From assembly GCA_045106825.1 (NCBI GenBank), contig JBGCFH010000036.1, positions 1-64,000 of the forward strand: a stretch of DNA of 64,000 bases. The letters run 5' to 3'. Both the position numbers and the translations under genes were made by a program. The notes beneath the pieces are model-generated. The model saw only the letters and a list, made by a program, of their open reading frames with translations, searched no databases and was not told where the DNA came from. Below are positions 35,804 to 43,928 of this stretch, piece by piece. Positions within the stretch are counted from its first letter, which is position 1. The number at the start of each line of letters is the position of its first letter. The DNA comes from CAWVWD01 sp045106825 (lineage in GTDB: Bacteria > Bacteroidota > Bacteroidia > Chitinophagales > Saprospiraceae).

Positions 35804-38332
35804 TTAATTCAAACTTGGTTCTTCCACTACTTTTTTGATAATAACTTGCTTATTTTCATCATCAAAATTAGCAATTAAACTACCTTCTTTTGCATTATCG
35901 TTTAGGATAAATTCCGCTAACGGGTCTTCCAAATATTTCTGAATCGCACGATGTAAAGGTCTTGCACCGAACTGTGGATCATATCCTTTTTCAGCTAAAA
36001 ATGCTTTCGCTTCATCACTCAATGACAAGGTATAATTGATATTTTTTAAACGTGTATAAACATCGGTCATTGCAATATCAATAATTTGGAAAATATCATC
36101 TTTTCCTAAAGAGTTAAAGACAACCACATCATCAATACGATTTAAAAATTCAGGTGAAAATGTACGTTTCAATGCATTTTGAATCACACCTCTTGCGTCA
36201 TCATCCGCAGATTCTACTCTTGATTTTGTAGCAAAACCAACACCTGAACCAAAGTCTTTCAATTTACGAACACCAATATTTGAAGTCATCAAAATCAATG
36301 TATTCTTGAAATCTACCTTTCGACCCAAACCATCTGTTAATTGTCCATCATCCAACACTTGTAACAAAATATTATAAACATCAGGATGTGCTTTTTCGAT
36401 TTCATCTAATAAAATCACTGAATAAGGCTTACGACGAACACGTTCCGTCAATTGTCCACCTTCTTCGTAACCAACGTATCCTGGAGGCGCTCCGATTAAT
36501 CGAGAAATAGAGAACTTCTCCATATATTCAGACATATCAATACGAACTAAAGCATCTTCAGAGTCGAACATATAACGTGCTAAAGCTTTCGCTAATTCTG
36601 TCTTACCAACACCTGTTGGGCCAAGAAAAATAAACGAACCAATCGGTTTTTTCGGATCTTTCAATCCGACACGATTACGCTGAATCGCTTTAGTGATTTT
36701 CAGTACAGCTTCATCTTGACCGATAATAGCTTTTTTCAAATCAGCACCCATTGTAATCAATTTATTGCTTTCGTTTTGAGCTACACGACGTACAGGAATT
36801 CCTGTCATCATTGCTACAACCTCTGCAATATCTTCTTCTCCTACTGGATATTTCTTAGTTTTTGACTCTTCTTCCCATTCCATTTTAGCAAATTCTAACT
36901 TACGTTGTAATTTGCTCTCATCATCACGCAAATCCGCAGCACGTTCATACTGCTGATTTTTTACTGCCTGATTTTTCTCTTCTTTCAGCGTTTCAATTTG
37001 CTGTTCTAAAGAAATGATGTGTTTAGGAACACTAATATTTTTTAAATGAACTCTTGCACCGACTTCATCCAAGATATCAATTGCCTTATCTGGCAAATGT
37101 CTATCTGTAATATAACGGGCAGATAAAGTGACACACGATTTTATCGCCTCATCATCATATTGAACATTATGAAACTCTTCATATTTTGGCTTGATATTAT
37201 GTAGAATATGAACAGCTTCTTCTTGCGTTGGCGGATCGACCATTACTTTTTGGAAACGTCTATCCAAAGCACCATCTTTCTCAATATGCTGACGATATTC
37301 ATCCAATGTCGAAGCACCAATACATTGCAACTCACCTCTTGCCAAAGCAGGTTTGAAAATATTCGATGCATCAAGAGAACCAGTTGCACCTCCAGCACCT
37401 ACAATAGTATGAATTTCATCAATAAACAAAATTACATCACGAGATTTTTCCAACTCGTTCATAATAGCTTTCATACGTTCTTCGAATTGTCCACGATATT
37501 TTGTTCCAGCAACTAAAGCTGCCAGATCTAACATCACAATTCGTTTGTTGAACAATGCACGAGATACTTTCTTTTGAGTAATTCGCAAAGCTAAACCTTC
37601 AACAATTGCTGTTTTTCCAACACCAGGTTCACCGATAAGAATCGGATTATTCTTTTTACGACGGCTCAAAATTTGAGAAACTCGTTCGATTTCTCTTTCA
37701 CGACCGATAATTGGATCTAATTTTCCTTCTTCTGCTAATTTCGTCACGTCACGACCGAAGTTGTCTAAAACTGGTGTACGAGATTTTGCTTGTCCACGCT
37801 GTTGTTGACTCGGGTTGTTTCCACCTCCACGAGGTTGTTGATACCGTTGGTTATCGTCATCTTCAAACTCATCAGAAGGACTTTGATCTTTGATTTCTTG
37901 GCTCACGTATTGTAATTCTGTTTTAAAAATATCATAATCTACGTCGAATTGTTGTAGAATTTTTGCTGCTAAGTTCTTATCCTTTAAGATAGACAAAACC
38001 AAATGCTCCAAATCTACTTCTTCATCTTTCAACATTCGAGCTTCTAAAAAAGTAGCTTTAAGCACTTTCTCTGCTTGTTTGTTTAGTGGTAATTCGCCCA
38101 CATTATAACTTGCCCGTACTGAACGCTTGTTTGGAACAGAACTTTCGATAACGCCACGGAGTTCGTCAGTATTAACATCTAAAGATTCTAATACTTTGAC
38201 TGCTAAACTGTTAGGTTTTAGCGTAATTCCGAGCAACAAATGTTCTGTACCAATATAGCTATGTCCTAATCGGTCTGCTTCTTGCCGACTTTTGGAGATA
38301 ACTTCTTTCACTTTTGGTGAAAACCGATTCAT
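35804..38332 (-). CDS. clpC: ATP-dependent Clp protease ATPase ClpC
   Basis: This AAA+ unfoldase feeds proteins to ClpP. The 842 residues show two Clp-N repeats (about 1-150), first AAA+ domain with GEPGVGKT (234-241), Walker B LFIDEIH and arginine-finger region LDRRFQ, a UVR-type coiled coil (about 425-465: LKEEKNQAVKNQQYERAADL), second AAA+ domain with GPTGVGKT (571-578), pore loop GAPPGYVGYEEGG and FLNRIDDVV. The UVR segment identifies ClpC rather than ClpA or ClpB. All catalytic residues are present, which makes it a useful in-window reference for the degenerate AAA+ protein at 10114-13380. Confidence 0.95.
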   Translation of the reverse strand: MNRFSPKVKEVISKSRQEADRLGHSYIGTEHLLLGITLKPNSLAVKVLESLDVNTDELRGVIESSVPNKRSVRASYNVGELPLNKQAEKVLKATFLEARMLKDEEVDLEHLVLSILKDKNLAAKILQQFDVDYDIFKTELQYVSQEIKDQSPSDEFEDDDNQRYQQPRGGGNNPSQQQRGQAKSRTPVLDNFGRDVTKLAEEGKLDPIIGREREIERVSQILSRRKKNNPILIGEPGVGKTAIVEGLALRITQKKVSRALFNKRIVMLDLAALVAGTKYRGQFEERMKAIMNELEKSRDVILFIDEIHTIVGAGGATGSLDASNIFKPALARGELQCIGASTLDEYRQHIEKDGALDRRFQKVMVDPPTQEEAVHILHNIKPKYEEFHNVQYDDEAIKSCVTLSARYITDRHLPDKAIDILDEVGARVHLKNISVPKHIISLEQQIETLKEEKNQAVKNQQYERAADLRDDESKLQRKLEFAKMEWEEESKTKKYPVGEEDIAEVVAMMTGIPVRRVAQNESNKLITMGADLKKAIIGQDEAVLKITKAIQRNRVGLKDPKKPIGSFIFLGPTGVGKTELAKALARYMFDSEDALVRIDMSEYMEKFSISRLIGAPPGYVGYEEGGQLTERVRRKPYSVILLDEIEKAHPDVYNILLQVLDDGQLTDGLGRKVDFKNTLILMTSNIGVRKLKDFGSGVGFATKSRVESADDDARGVIQNALKRTFSPEFLNRIDDVVVFNSLGKDDIFQIIDIAMTDVYTRLKNINYTLSLSDEAKAFLAEKGYDPQFGARPLHRAIQKYLEDPLAEFILNDNAKEGSLIANFDDENKQVIIKKVVEEPSLN

Positions 38333-38955
38333 TACTTATATATTTTAGTCTTTATTCACAAAGCAATTATACCGCTTAATTATAAAAAGGTTGGATAGTT
38401 GTTTTAGTGAATATAAATTCTTAATAATTTTAATCCATTAAATTTAAGAAAAGAATGGTTCAAAAATCTTGAATTTTTGTTATAAAAATTAATCCCAATA
38501 ATTGTACTAATAAATGTAAGCTTTTTTCTATGAACAATCCAATATTATGTCTAACAAATTAAATGTAGAACCGTTCATATTATTGTTTTTTTTGTATTTA
38601 GATTATTTTTTACAATAATTTGGTGAAGATTACAACCTCCAGCCTATTTCATTTTGTCAAAAACTCTACCAACCGATAATATTATGGTAATAATGAACAA
38701 TTTGTCAGTTACTTAACGTGTTTGTAGAATTAATCACCATATTATTTTAATGAACTTTAAGTTTTTCTTAATTTTAAAGACAAATTTCACTAAAATTTTT
38801 TCAATAATATTTATACATTTGTGGACGAATATCCTTAATGTACTTTAGTTTTTAATCAAGCTGTATTTTAATATAGGATATTATTAAGGTATACTATTTA
38901 AAAATAATTATACATTTATAACCTAAAGTAATTAAGATAACAAATAACTTGAATT
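38333..38955. other. 623-bp divergent promoter region, clpC and STAS gene
   Basis: Very AT-rich. Only one TAnnTTTG match (38814-38821, plus strand) was found. No heat-shock CIRCE-like inverted repeat or other operator was recognised for clpC. Confidence 0.5.
38814..38821 (+). promoter_or_regulatory. Candidate -7 element for STAS gene
   Basis: TACATTTG fits TAnnTTTG, 135 bases before the start codon; no -33 element is seen. Confidence 0.35.
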
Positions 38956-39324
38956 ATGAAATACTCAATTGATAAACAAGAAAAATACACGGTTTTGTCT
39001 CTTCAAGATGAAAACTTAAATTCTGTTGTTGCACCAGATTTGAAATCTGAATTGGTCATCTTACGTAACGAAGGCATCGAAAATTTAATCTTAAATTTAG
39101 AAGATGTTAAATTTGTAGATTCGTCAGGTCTTAGTGCCATATTGACAGCGAATCGCTTATGGAATGGTCTCGGACAATTCGTTTTAACTGGTGTAAATCA
39201 TACAAGCGTAAAGAAATTAATAGCGATTTCTCGTTTAGATTCCATTTTGAATATTAAAGAATCACTTGAAGCAAGTATCGAAAGTATTATGATGGAGAAC
39301 TTAGATCAAGAGTTAGATGCTTAA
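38956..39324 (+). CDS. STAS-domain anti-sigma-factor antagonist-like protein
   Basis: This 122-residue single-domain STAS protein has the conserved phosphorylatable serine in VDSSGL (Ser 56 or 57) between a beta strand and helix. Such proteins bind a kinase or anti-sigma factor in a partner switch. No RsbW-like kinase or phosphatase is nearby, so the partner must be elsewhere. The C-terminus is acidic (MMENLDQELDA). Confidence 0.88.
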   Translation: MKYSIDKQEKYTVLSLQDENLNSVVAPDLKSELVILRNEGIENLILNLEDVKFVDSSGLSAILTANRLWNGLGQFVLTGVNHTSVKKLIAISRLDSILNIKESLEASIESIMMENLDQELDA

Positions 39325-39344
39325 AACCGTCTGATTATTCATTC

Positions 39345-39382
39345 AAAAAGGTGAAGCTGATTATTTCTGCTTCACCTTTTTT
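39345..39382 (+). terminator. Terminator of STAS gene
   Basis: AAAAAGGTGAAGC pairs with GCTTCACCTTTTT around an 11-base loop, with a T run. Confidence 0.85.
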
Positions 39383-39450
39383 GCTGGTATCTATATTCTA
39401 ATTACCTTGCAAATTATATATTATCAAATTCGTAATAGAAGTTATCATCA

Positions 39451-40881
39451 ATGACCAAACAACCAACAAATCGCCTCGAACAACTCAAACAACTCTTTCC
39501 CGAAACTATCATTAACGGACAGGTTGATTTCTCGAAATTACAACAAATTTTAGGCGATAATTCGACCGAAAGTGAAACTGATTTTGGTTTGCATTGGTTA
39601 GGGAAATCTGATATTTTCAAGGACATCGAACATCCAATAAGTACGAATCTATTATTGGCGAAAGCCAAAAGTATAAACCCACAAAATACTGAAAATCAAT
39701 TTATTGAAGGTGAAAACTTGGAAGTATTGCGTCACTTGCAACACACGCATAAAGAAGCGGTAAAACTCATTTACATCGATCCACCTTACAACACTGGAAA
39801 TGACCATTTTGTCTATTCGGACAACTTCATCGAAAGCAAAGCAAATTGGCACGAAAACGATAGGGAAAACGAGCGTTTTCACGCCAACTGGCTCTCGATG
39901 ATGTACGCAAGATTAACGTTAGCACGGAATCTTTTGCGGGAAGATGGAGCGATTTTTCTCTCGATTGATGACAATGAATTATATCATTTGAAATTGATTT
40001 TAGATGAGATTTTTGGTGAACAAAATTTCATTGCTACAATGGTTCGACAATGCAAAGTAGGAAGCGGACACGATAGCGGACACGTTGCGGTTGAGTACGA
40101 TTACGTTGTTTTTTATGCTAAAAATAAGTCAGAATTAAAAGCTAAAAAGCAAACAGTTGACACATCTTTGGATAAAAAATATCGCTATGAAGATGCTTTT
40201 GTCGAAGAACGAGGAAAGTATTATTTGCGAGATTTAGATTATAAAGGAACGTATTCGGCTTCGATGGATTTTCCTTTGGAAATGCCTGACGGAACGACGA
40301 TTTACTCTGGTGGAAAACATGGACAACCAAATACTTGGCGTTGGTCAAAAGAGAAGGTCGAATGGGGAAAATTGCCAGAAAATGATTTTATCGTTTTCAA
40401 AAAACGTCCAAAAGGTTGGAAAGCGTATATTAAACAATATCAATTTGTGGATAATAAAGGCAATCGTCGAGAGCGAAAATTACCTTATCGTGCGTTGGTT
40501 CAGTTTCTAAATGGCGAAGGAACGAAGGATATTCGAGATTTATTCGGTGAAGCTGTTTTTTCTTTTCCAAAATCTGTATCTTTACTAACTTACTTAATAT
40601 CAATGGTTTGTGACGATGATGATACGGTTTTAGATTTTTTCGCAGGTTCGAGTACAACGGCTCATGCTGTTTTAAAAATCAATCATGAACAGCAGAAAAA
40701 TCTGAATTTTATTTGTGTTCAAATTCCTGAAAATTTGCCAGCGAAAAGTGCTGCAAAAAAAGCTGGTTTTGAAACACTTTCAGAGTTGAGTTTTGCGAGA
40801 ATTTGTAAAGTTATTGAACAATTAGGTGATGAGCAAGGTGTTCAGTTTCTACAAGTACAACCTGTAGTTACTCACGTTTAA
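39451..40881 (+). CDS. Beta-class N6-adenine DNA methyltransferase
   Basis: This 476-residue enzyme has the type III Mod-like layout: NQFIEGENLEVLRHLQ then the catalytic motif IV DPPYNTG (110-116), an intervening target-recognition region (about 200-380), and motif I FFAGSSTTAHA (from Asp 395) for S-adenosylmethionine. Motif IV before motif I defines the beta class, and DPPY points to adenine. It is shorter than most type III Mod subunits and no Res helicase follows. Instead, a PD-(D/E)XK-like gene lies 63 bp downstream, so the pair resembles a type II restriction-modification system. Confidence 0.9.
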   Translation: MTKQPTNRLEQLKQLFPETIINGQVDFSKLQQILGDNSTESETDFGLHWLGKSDIFKDIEHPISTNLLLAKAKSINPQNTENQFIEGENLEVLRHLQHTHKEAVKLIYIDPPYNTGNDHFVYSDNFIESKANWHENDRENERFHANWLSMMYARLTLARNLLREDGAIFLSIDDNELYHLKLILDEIFGEQNFIATMVRQCKVGSGHDSGHVAVEYDYVVFYAKNKSELKAKKQTVDTSLDKKYRYEDAFVEERGKYYLRDLDYKGTYSASMDFPLEMPDGTTIYSGGKHGQPNTWRWSKEKVEWGKLPENDFIVFKKRPKGWKAYIKQYQFVDNKGNRRERKLPYRALVQFLNGEGTKDIRDLFGEAVFSFPKSVSLLTYLISMVCDDDDTVLDFFAGSSTTAHAVLKINHEQQKNLNFICVQIPENLPAKSAAKKAGFETLSELSFARICKVIEQLGDEQGVQFLQVQPVVTHV

Positions 40882-40887
40882 CTCCTC

Positions 40888-40948
40888 CAGAGTTATAAGG
40901 TAAACCCTGAAAGGGTTAAATATAAATAACCATAGGTTGTACCTATGG
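40888..40948. repeat. Palindromic repeat between methyltransferase and nuclease genes
   Basis: Two hairpins lie in this gap: AACCC-TGAAA-GGGTT (40904-40918) and CCATAGGT-TGT-ACCTATGG (40930-40948). From memory, repeats with AACCCTGAAAGGGTT and a paired ACCxxxGGT block recur between genes of many Bacteroidota. The second stem includes the annotated start codon of the next gene. Confidence 0.75.
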
Positions 40949-41643
40949 AAAATAAGCTTTCAATGACAAAAAAAGACATTATACAACTCCCAATTACAAA
41001 AGCGACAATCTTAAACGCTACAGAAAAAGCACGTCATCAAATCAATTTTCATGATAATTTGCGTTATCGAAAACCGATTATTCAATTAGATTCTAAGATT
41101 CGAGGTTATATCGGCGAAGTCGGTTTAAAAACTTGGTTTGCTTCACATGATATTCATTTTGCGAAAGCAAATACGATGAAAGCTGATGAAAATATGGATA
41201 TTGACTTTGTTTATGAAAATGAAAATCGAACATTACATTTGGAGGTCAAAACGTCTTTAGTCGCTGATAAAGACAGAAACTGGGAAGATATTTTTCGGAA
41301 TCGTGATATAAAATTGATTCGTAGAAAAAATCAATCTATCGAAGATTTAACTGGTGATTTGCATTTGCAAATTTACTTTTATGGTCATCGAAAAAAACGA
41401 GATACTTTTCTAAAAAGCCTTGATATTGATTTGGGTTTACCAACATTTGATTTGTATAATGAAATGCATTTGGAAAAATATATTCGGAATACTTATTTCG
41501 TTGGTTGGATTGATAAACCAACTTTGATTGAACAAATCAATAATAAAAAACGTAAAACATGGACTTTCGCCAAACGGGAATTTTGGTTGTGTAATCTGGG
41601 AGGAGATGCTAAAAAACCGATAAATATTTTGGATTATTTATAA
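40945..41643 (+). CDS. Putative PD-(D/E)XK restriction endonuclease
   Basis: This 232-residue protein has no family I can name. A PD-(D/E)XK-like nuclease core is visible: GYIGEVGLKTWF helix, then MDIDFVY (Asp 85 or Asp 87), a short hairpin, and LEVKTSL with Glu 100 and Lys 102. The methyltransferase directly upstream makes a cognate restriction enzyme the simplest reading. The first ATG lies inside the arm of a palindromic repeat; ATG at 40963 (MTKKDI) is a plausible true start, 18 bases later. Function is inferred from motif plus context. Confidence 0.6.
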   Translation: MENKLSMTKKDIIQLPITKATILNATEKARHQINFHDNLRYRKPIIQLDSKIRGYIGEVGLKTWFASHDIHFAKANTMKADENMDIDFVYENENRTLHLEVKTSLVADKDRNWEDIFRNRDIKLIRRKNQSIEDLTGDLHLQIYFYGHRKKRDTFLKSLDIDLGLPTFDLYNEMHLEKYIRNTYFVGWIDKPTLIEQINNKKRKTWTFAKREFWLCNLGGDAKKPINILDYL

Positions 41644-41735
41644 TTGAATATTAGATGTTAGATGTTTTTGAAATAACTTTTTTTTCTACTTAAACATTCA
41701 TTTCATTATCAATAAAAGGTTTTCTCATAAAATTT

Positions 41736-41830
41736 TTGGTAGTGTTATGAATATGCACCATACATTTTAACTAAATTACTGTTTCCAATGATTTAGAAAA
41801 TCAAAAAGTGCATAAGTACAACACTACCAA
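41736..41830. repeat. 95-bp inverted-repeat element
   Basis: Terminal segments TTGGTAGTGTT…ATGCAC (41736-41758) and GTGCAT…AACACTACCAA (41808-41830) are reverse complements in 17 of 23 positions, with perfect ends. It lies between convergent genes. It could be a MITE-like relic or a bidirectional terminator. Confidence 0.7.
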
Positions 41831-41835
41831 ACAAC

Positions 41836-43524
41836 TTACTCAATCAATAAAGTCATTTTTCCCAAATTTTTATAATTTTCATTTTTTATGACAATAAAAT
41901 ACAAACCGTTTGAAAAATTCAGTGGTATTTTCAAATCATTTGTACCTTTTTGAGTTTGATATTTTTCAGATTGTAATAATTGACCCGAAGTATTCAAAAT
42001 TTCAACATAGACTGAATTCGCTGTTTTAGTCTCAATCTGAACCGTTAATAATTCACTATTTTTAAGTGGATTAGGAAAAACGTTGATTGTGTAATTTTCA
42101 GTATTAATAATTTTTGTTGAGGTATTAAAATTCACAATAAACGAAAAGGACGCTGAACAACCAGCTTGATTTGTAATCGTAACACTATAAAATCCGTAAG
42201 TAAGATTTTCAATCTTTCGACCTATCGCACCGTTACTCCATATGTAAGTAAAAACGCCAACTGTATCATCTAAAAACAACTCTATCGAACCATTAGAACT
42301 ACCATTATCGTCTACAATAATAGTATCTAATAAAGTAATCGTTGGAAGTACACTTAACTCTAACGTAGTAATACTATCACAACCATTATTATCAATAGAA
42401 CTAATGGTATGAATACCTGATGTGGTATAAATATTATTGTTCCAATTATAACTTTGTCCATCGCAAATAAAGGCAGAAATTGTACTATCACTGTTTGGTA
42501 AAACTGTTAAATTCATATTCAAAAGGCTATCACAACCGAAAGCAGTTGGGACAGTTACTTGATACATTCCTGTTGTATTATAAGTATTTCCGTCAAACAC
42601 GATAGAGTCACCGTGACACAATTCAATATCTATATTTGCTGTCACATCAGCACAAGCCGTCACTTGAATTAGAAAAATCTTTTGAATCGAACTCAACAAT
42701 TGACCATTTCGATATTCGTCAATAGTAATTCCAAAATAATACAATCCAATTTGAGTTATCGAACCTGTCAATATTCCTGTCAAAGAATCAATCGTAATAT
42801 TACTACCTAAAGGAAAGCTATTTGTAAACACTGGCGAGATATAAGGGACATTACTATATGGTGGCGGACTTGCGGGTCCTGGCCCAGGGTTTCCTTGTTG
42901 AAAACCAGTCAGAGGTGTTTTAAAAGTATAATGTAAAGAATCACCATCTATATCTATTCCACTGAAATCCATATGAATAGGTTCTCCGACACAATATGTT
43001 GTTTGTGTTTCGTTCACAAAAGTGGGACTGTTATTATAAAGTGTTTGTGCATCTGCTGAAATGAATGTTGTTAAAGTCATCCCATATGTACTGGGATTAA
43101 AAATATTAATAATATTTTGATTTAAGCAACAACGTTGATACGACATATGATAGCCTAAACTATTAAATGGTAATGTCAATGTTGTGGTATAAGTCGCTAC
43201 TTCAACTTGAAAAACATTAACAGCACAAATATTAAGATTTGGAGTAGTTAAAATATTATTATTATGATTAACAAAAACAGTATTTGAGTTGCCATTGATC
43301 AGATACGGTTGTCCATTTCCGTCAAATATACTCAATGGAAGCGGATTATCAAATGGAGCGGCAGAGCTTATAGTATCTTTATAAACTTTAATCGTAATCT
43401 CATATTGATTATTTCCCAAACACTCGTAATACATTTCGCCGCCAGTTAAGTGCCACGCAAAAGATGTTGCAGAAAAGAAAATCATCACAGAAAGTGAAAA
43501 AATAATTTTAAGATTATTTAGCAT
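41836..43524 (-). CDS. Large secreted protein with T9SS sorting domain
   Basis: This 562-residue protein starts with a signal peptide ending SFAWHLTGG, followed by the N-terminal beta domain common to many Bacteroidota surface proteins (LTGGEMYYECLGNNQYEITI, YHMSYQRCCLNQNIINI), a cadherin/PKD-like segment (SIQKIFLIQVTACADV), two repeats of the DSIVFDGNTYNTTGMYQVT / GQSYNWNNNIYTTSGIHTI form, and a type-A T9SS C-terminal domain (INVFPNPLKNSELLTVQI, GLYFIVIKNENYKNLGKM). It should be exported by T9SS. Role unknown. Confidence 0.85.
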   Translation of the reverse strand: MLNNLKIIFSLSVMIFFSATSFAWHLTGGEMYYECLGNNQYEITIKVYKDTISSAAPFDNPLPLSIFDGNGQPYLINGNSNTVFVNHNNNILTTPNLNICAVNVFQVEVATYTTTLTLPFNSLGYHMSYQRCCLNQNIINIFNPSTYGMTLTTFISADAQTLYNNSPTFVNETQTTYCVGEPIHMDFSGIDIDGDSLHYTFKTPLTGFQQGNPGPGPASPPPYSNVPYISPVFTNSFPLGSNITIDSLTGILTGSITQIGLYYFGITIDEYRNGQLLSSIQKIFLIQVTACADVTANIDIELCHGDSIVFDGNTYNTTGMYQVTVPTAFGCDSLLNMNLTVLPNSDSTISAFICDGQSYNWNNNIYTTSGIHTISSIDNNGCDSITTLELSVLPTITLLDTIIVDDNGSSNGSIELFLDDTVGVFTYIWSNGAIGRKIENLTYGFYSVTITNQAGCSASFSFIVNFNTSTKIINTENYTINVFPNPLKNSELLTVQIETKTANSVYVEILNTSGQLLQSEKYQTQKGTNDLKIPLNFSNGLYFIVIKNENYKNLGKMTLLIE

Positions 43525-43597
43525 GTTCTTTGATTAAAAACCTTCATAAATGGTAAAAAAAGGTTTAAGAAGGTCTTGGTTGATAAATGAATGTTGA

Positions 43598-43628
43598 CAA
43601 AAATAAATAGTAAATCGGTTTAATTAAA
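43598..43628 (-). promoter_or_regulatory. Candidate promoter for T9SS cargo gene
   Basis: On the minus strand, TTTA (43628-43625, one off TTTG), 19 bases, then TATTTTTG (43605-43598), 74 bases upstream of the start codon. Confidence 0.45.
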
Positions 43629-43810
43629 AGAATTTGTATTAAAATATTCAAGATATTGATATAAGAGTATTTTGATTATTTTTTGGTTAAAAATTTTTGA
43701 ATATCCAAACCTGACAAAGCCGGTAGCATAGTTGTGAGTTTGACGAATTGACCACCGAGATCTCGGGACAAGATTTCAGAACTTAGAAACTAAATAGATA
43801 TATTGATTAC

Positions 43811-43868
43811 AAAAAAATAGCAAAATTGAGGATTGAAATAATCACTCAAAATTGCTATTATTTTTTTT
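43811..43868 (-). terminator. porU2 terminator
   Basis: AATAGCAAAATTGAG and CTCAAAATTGCTATT pair with two internal mismatches, with a T run on the minus strand. Confidence 0.65.
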
Positions 43869-43928
43869 CAAGAAGTTGATAACAAACTAATTACCAACAT
43901 TTTAACACTATTACTTTATCTTCATATT

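Larger units (their letters stand above)
43525..43928. other. 404-bp intergenic region with REP core and terminator
   Basis: The gap holds a promoter-like pair for the downstream cargo gene, one copy of the dispersed palindromic core (43754-43768) and the PorU2 terminator hairpin. No gene was recognised. Confidence 0.5.

Noticed and set aside
39451..41643. Type III restriction-modification system
   Set aside because: No DEAD-box Res subunit follows; the downstream gene is a small nuclease-like protein.
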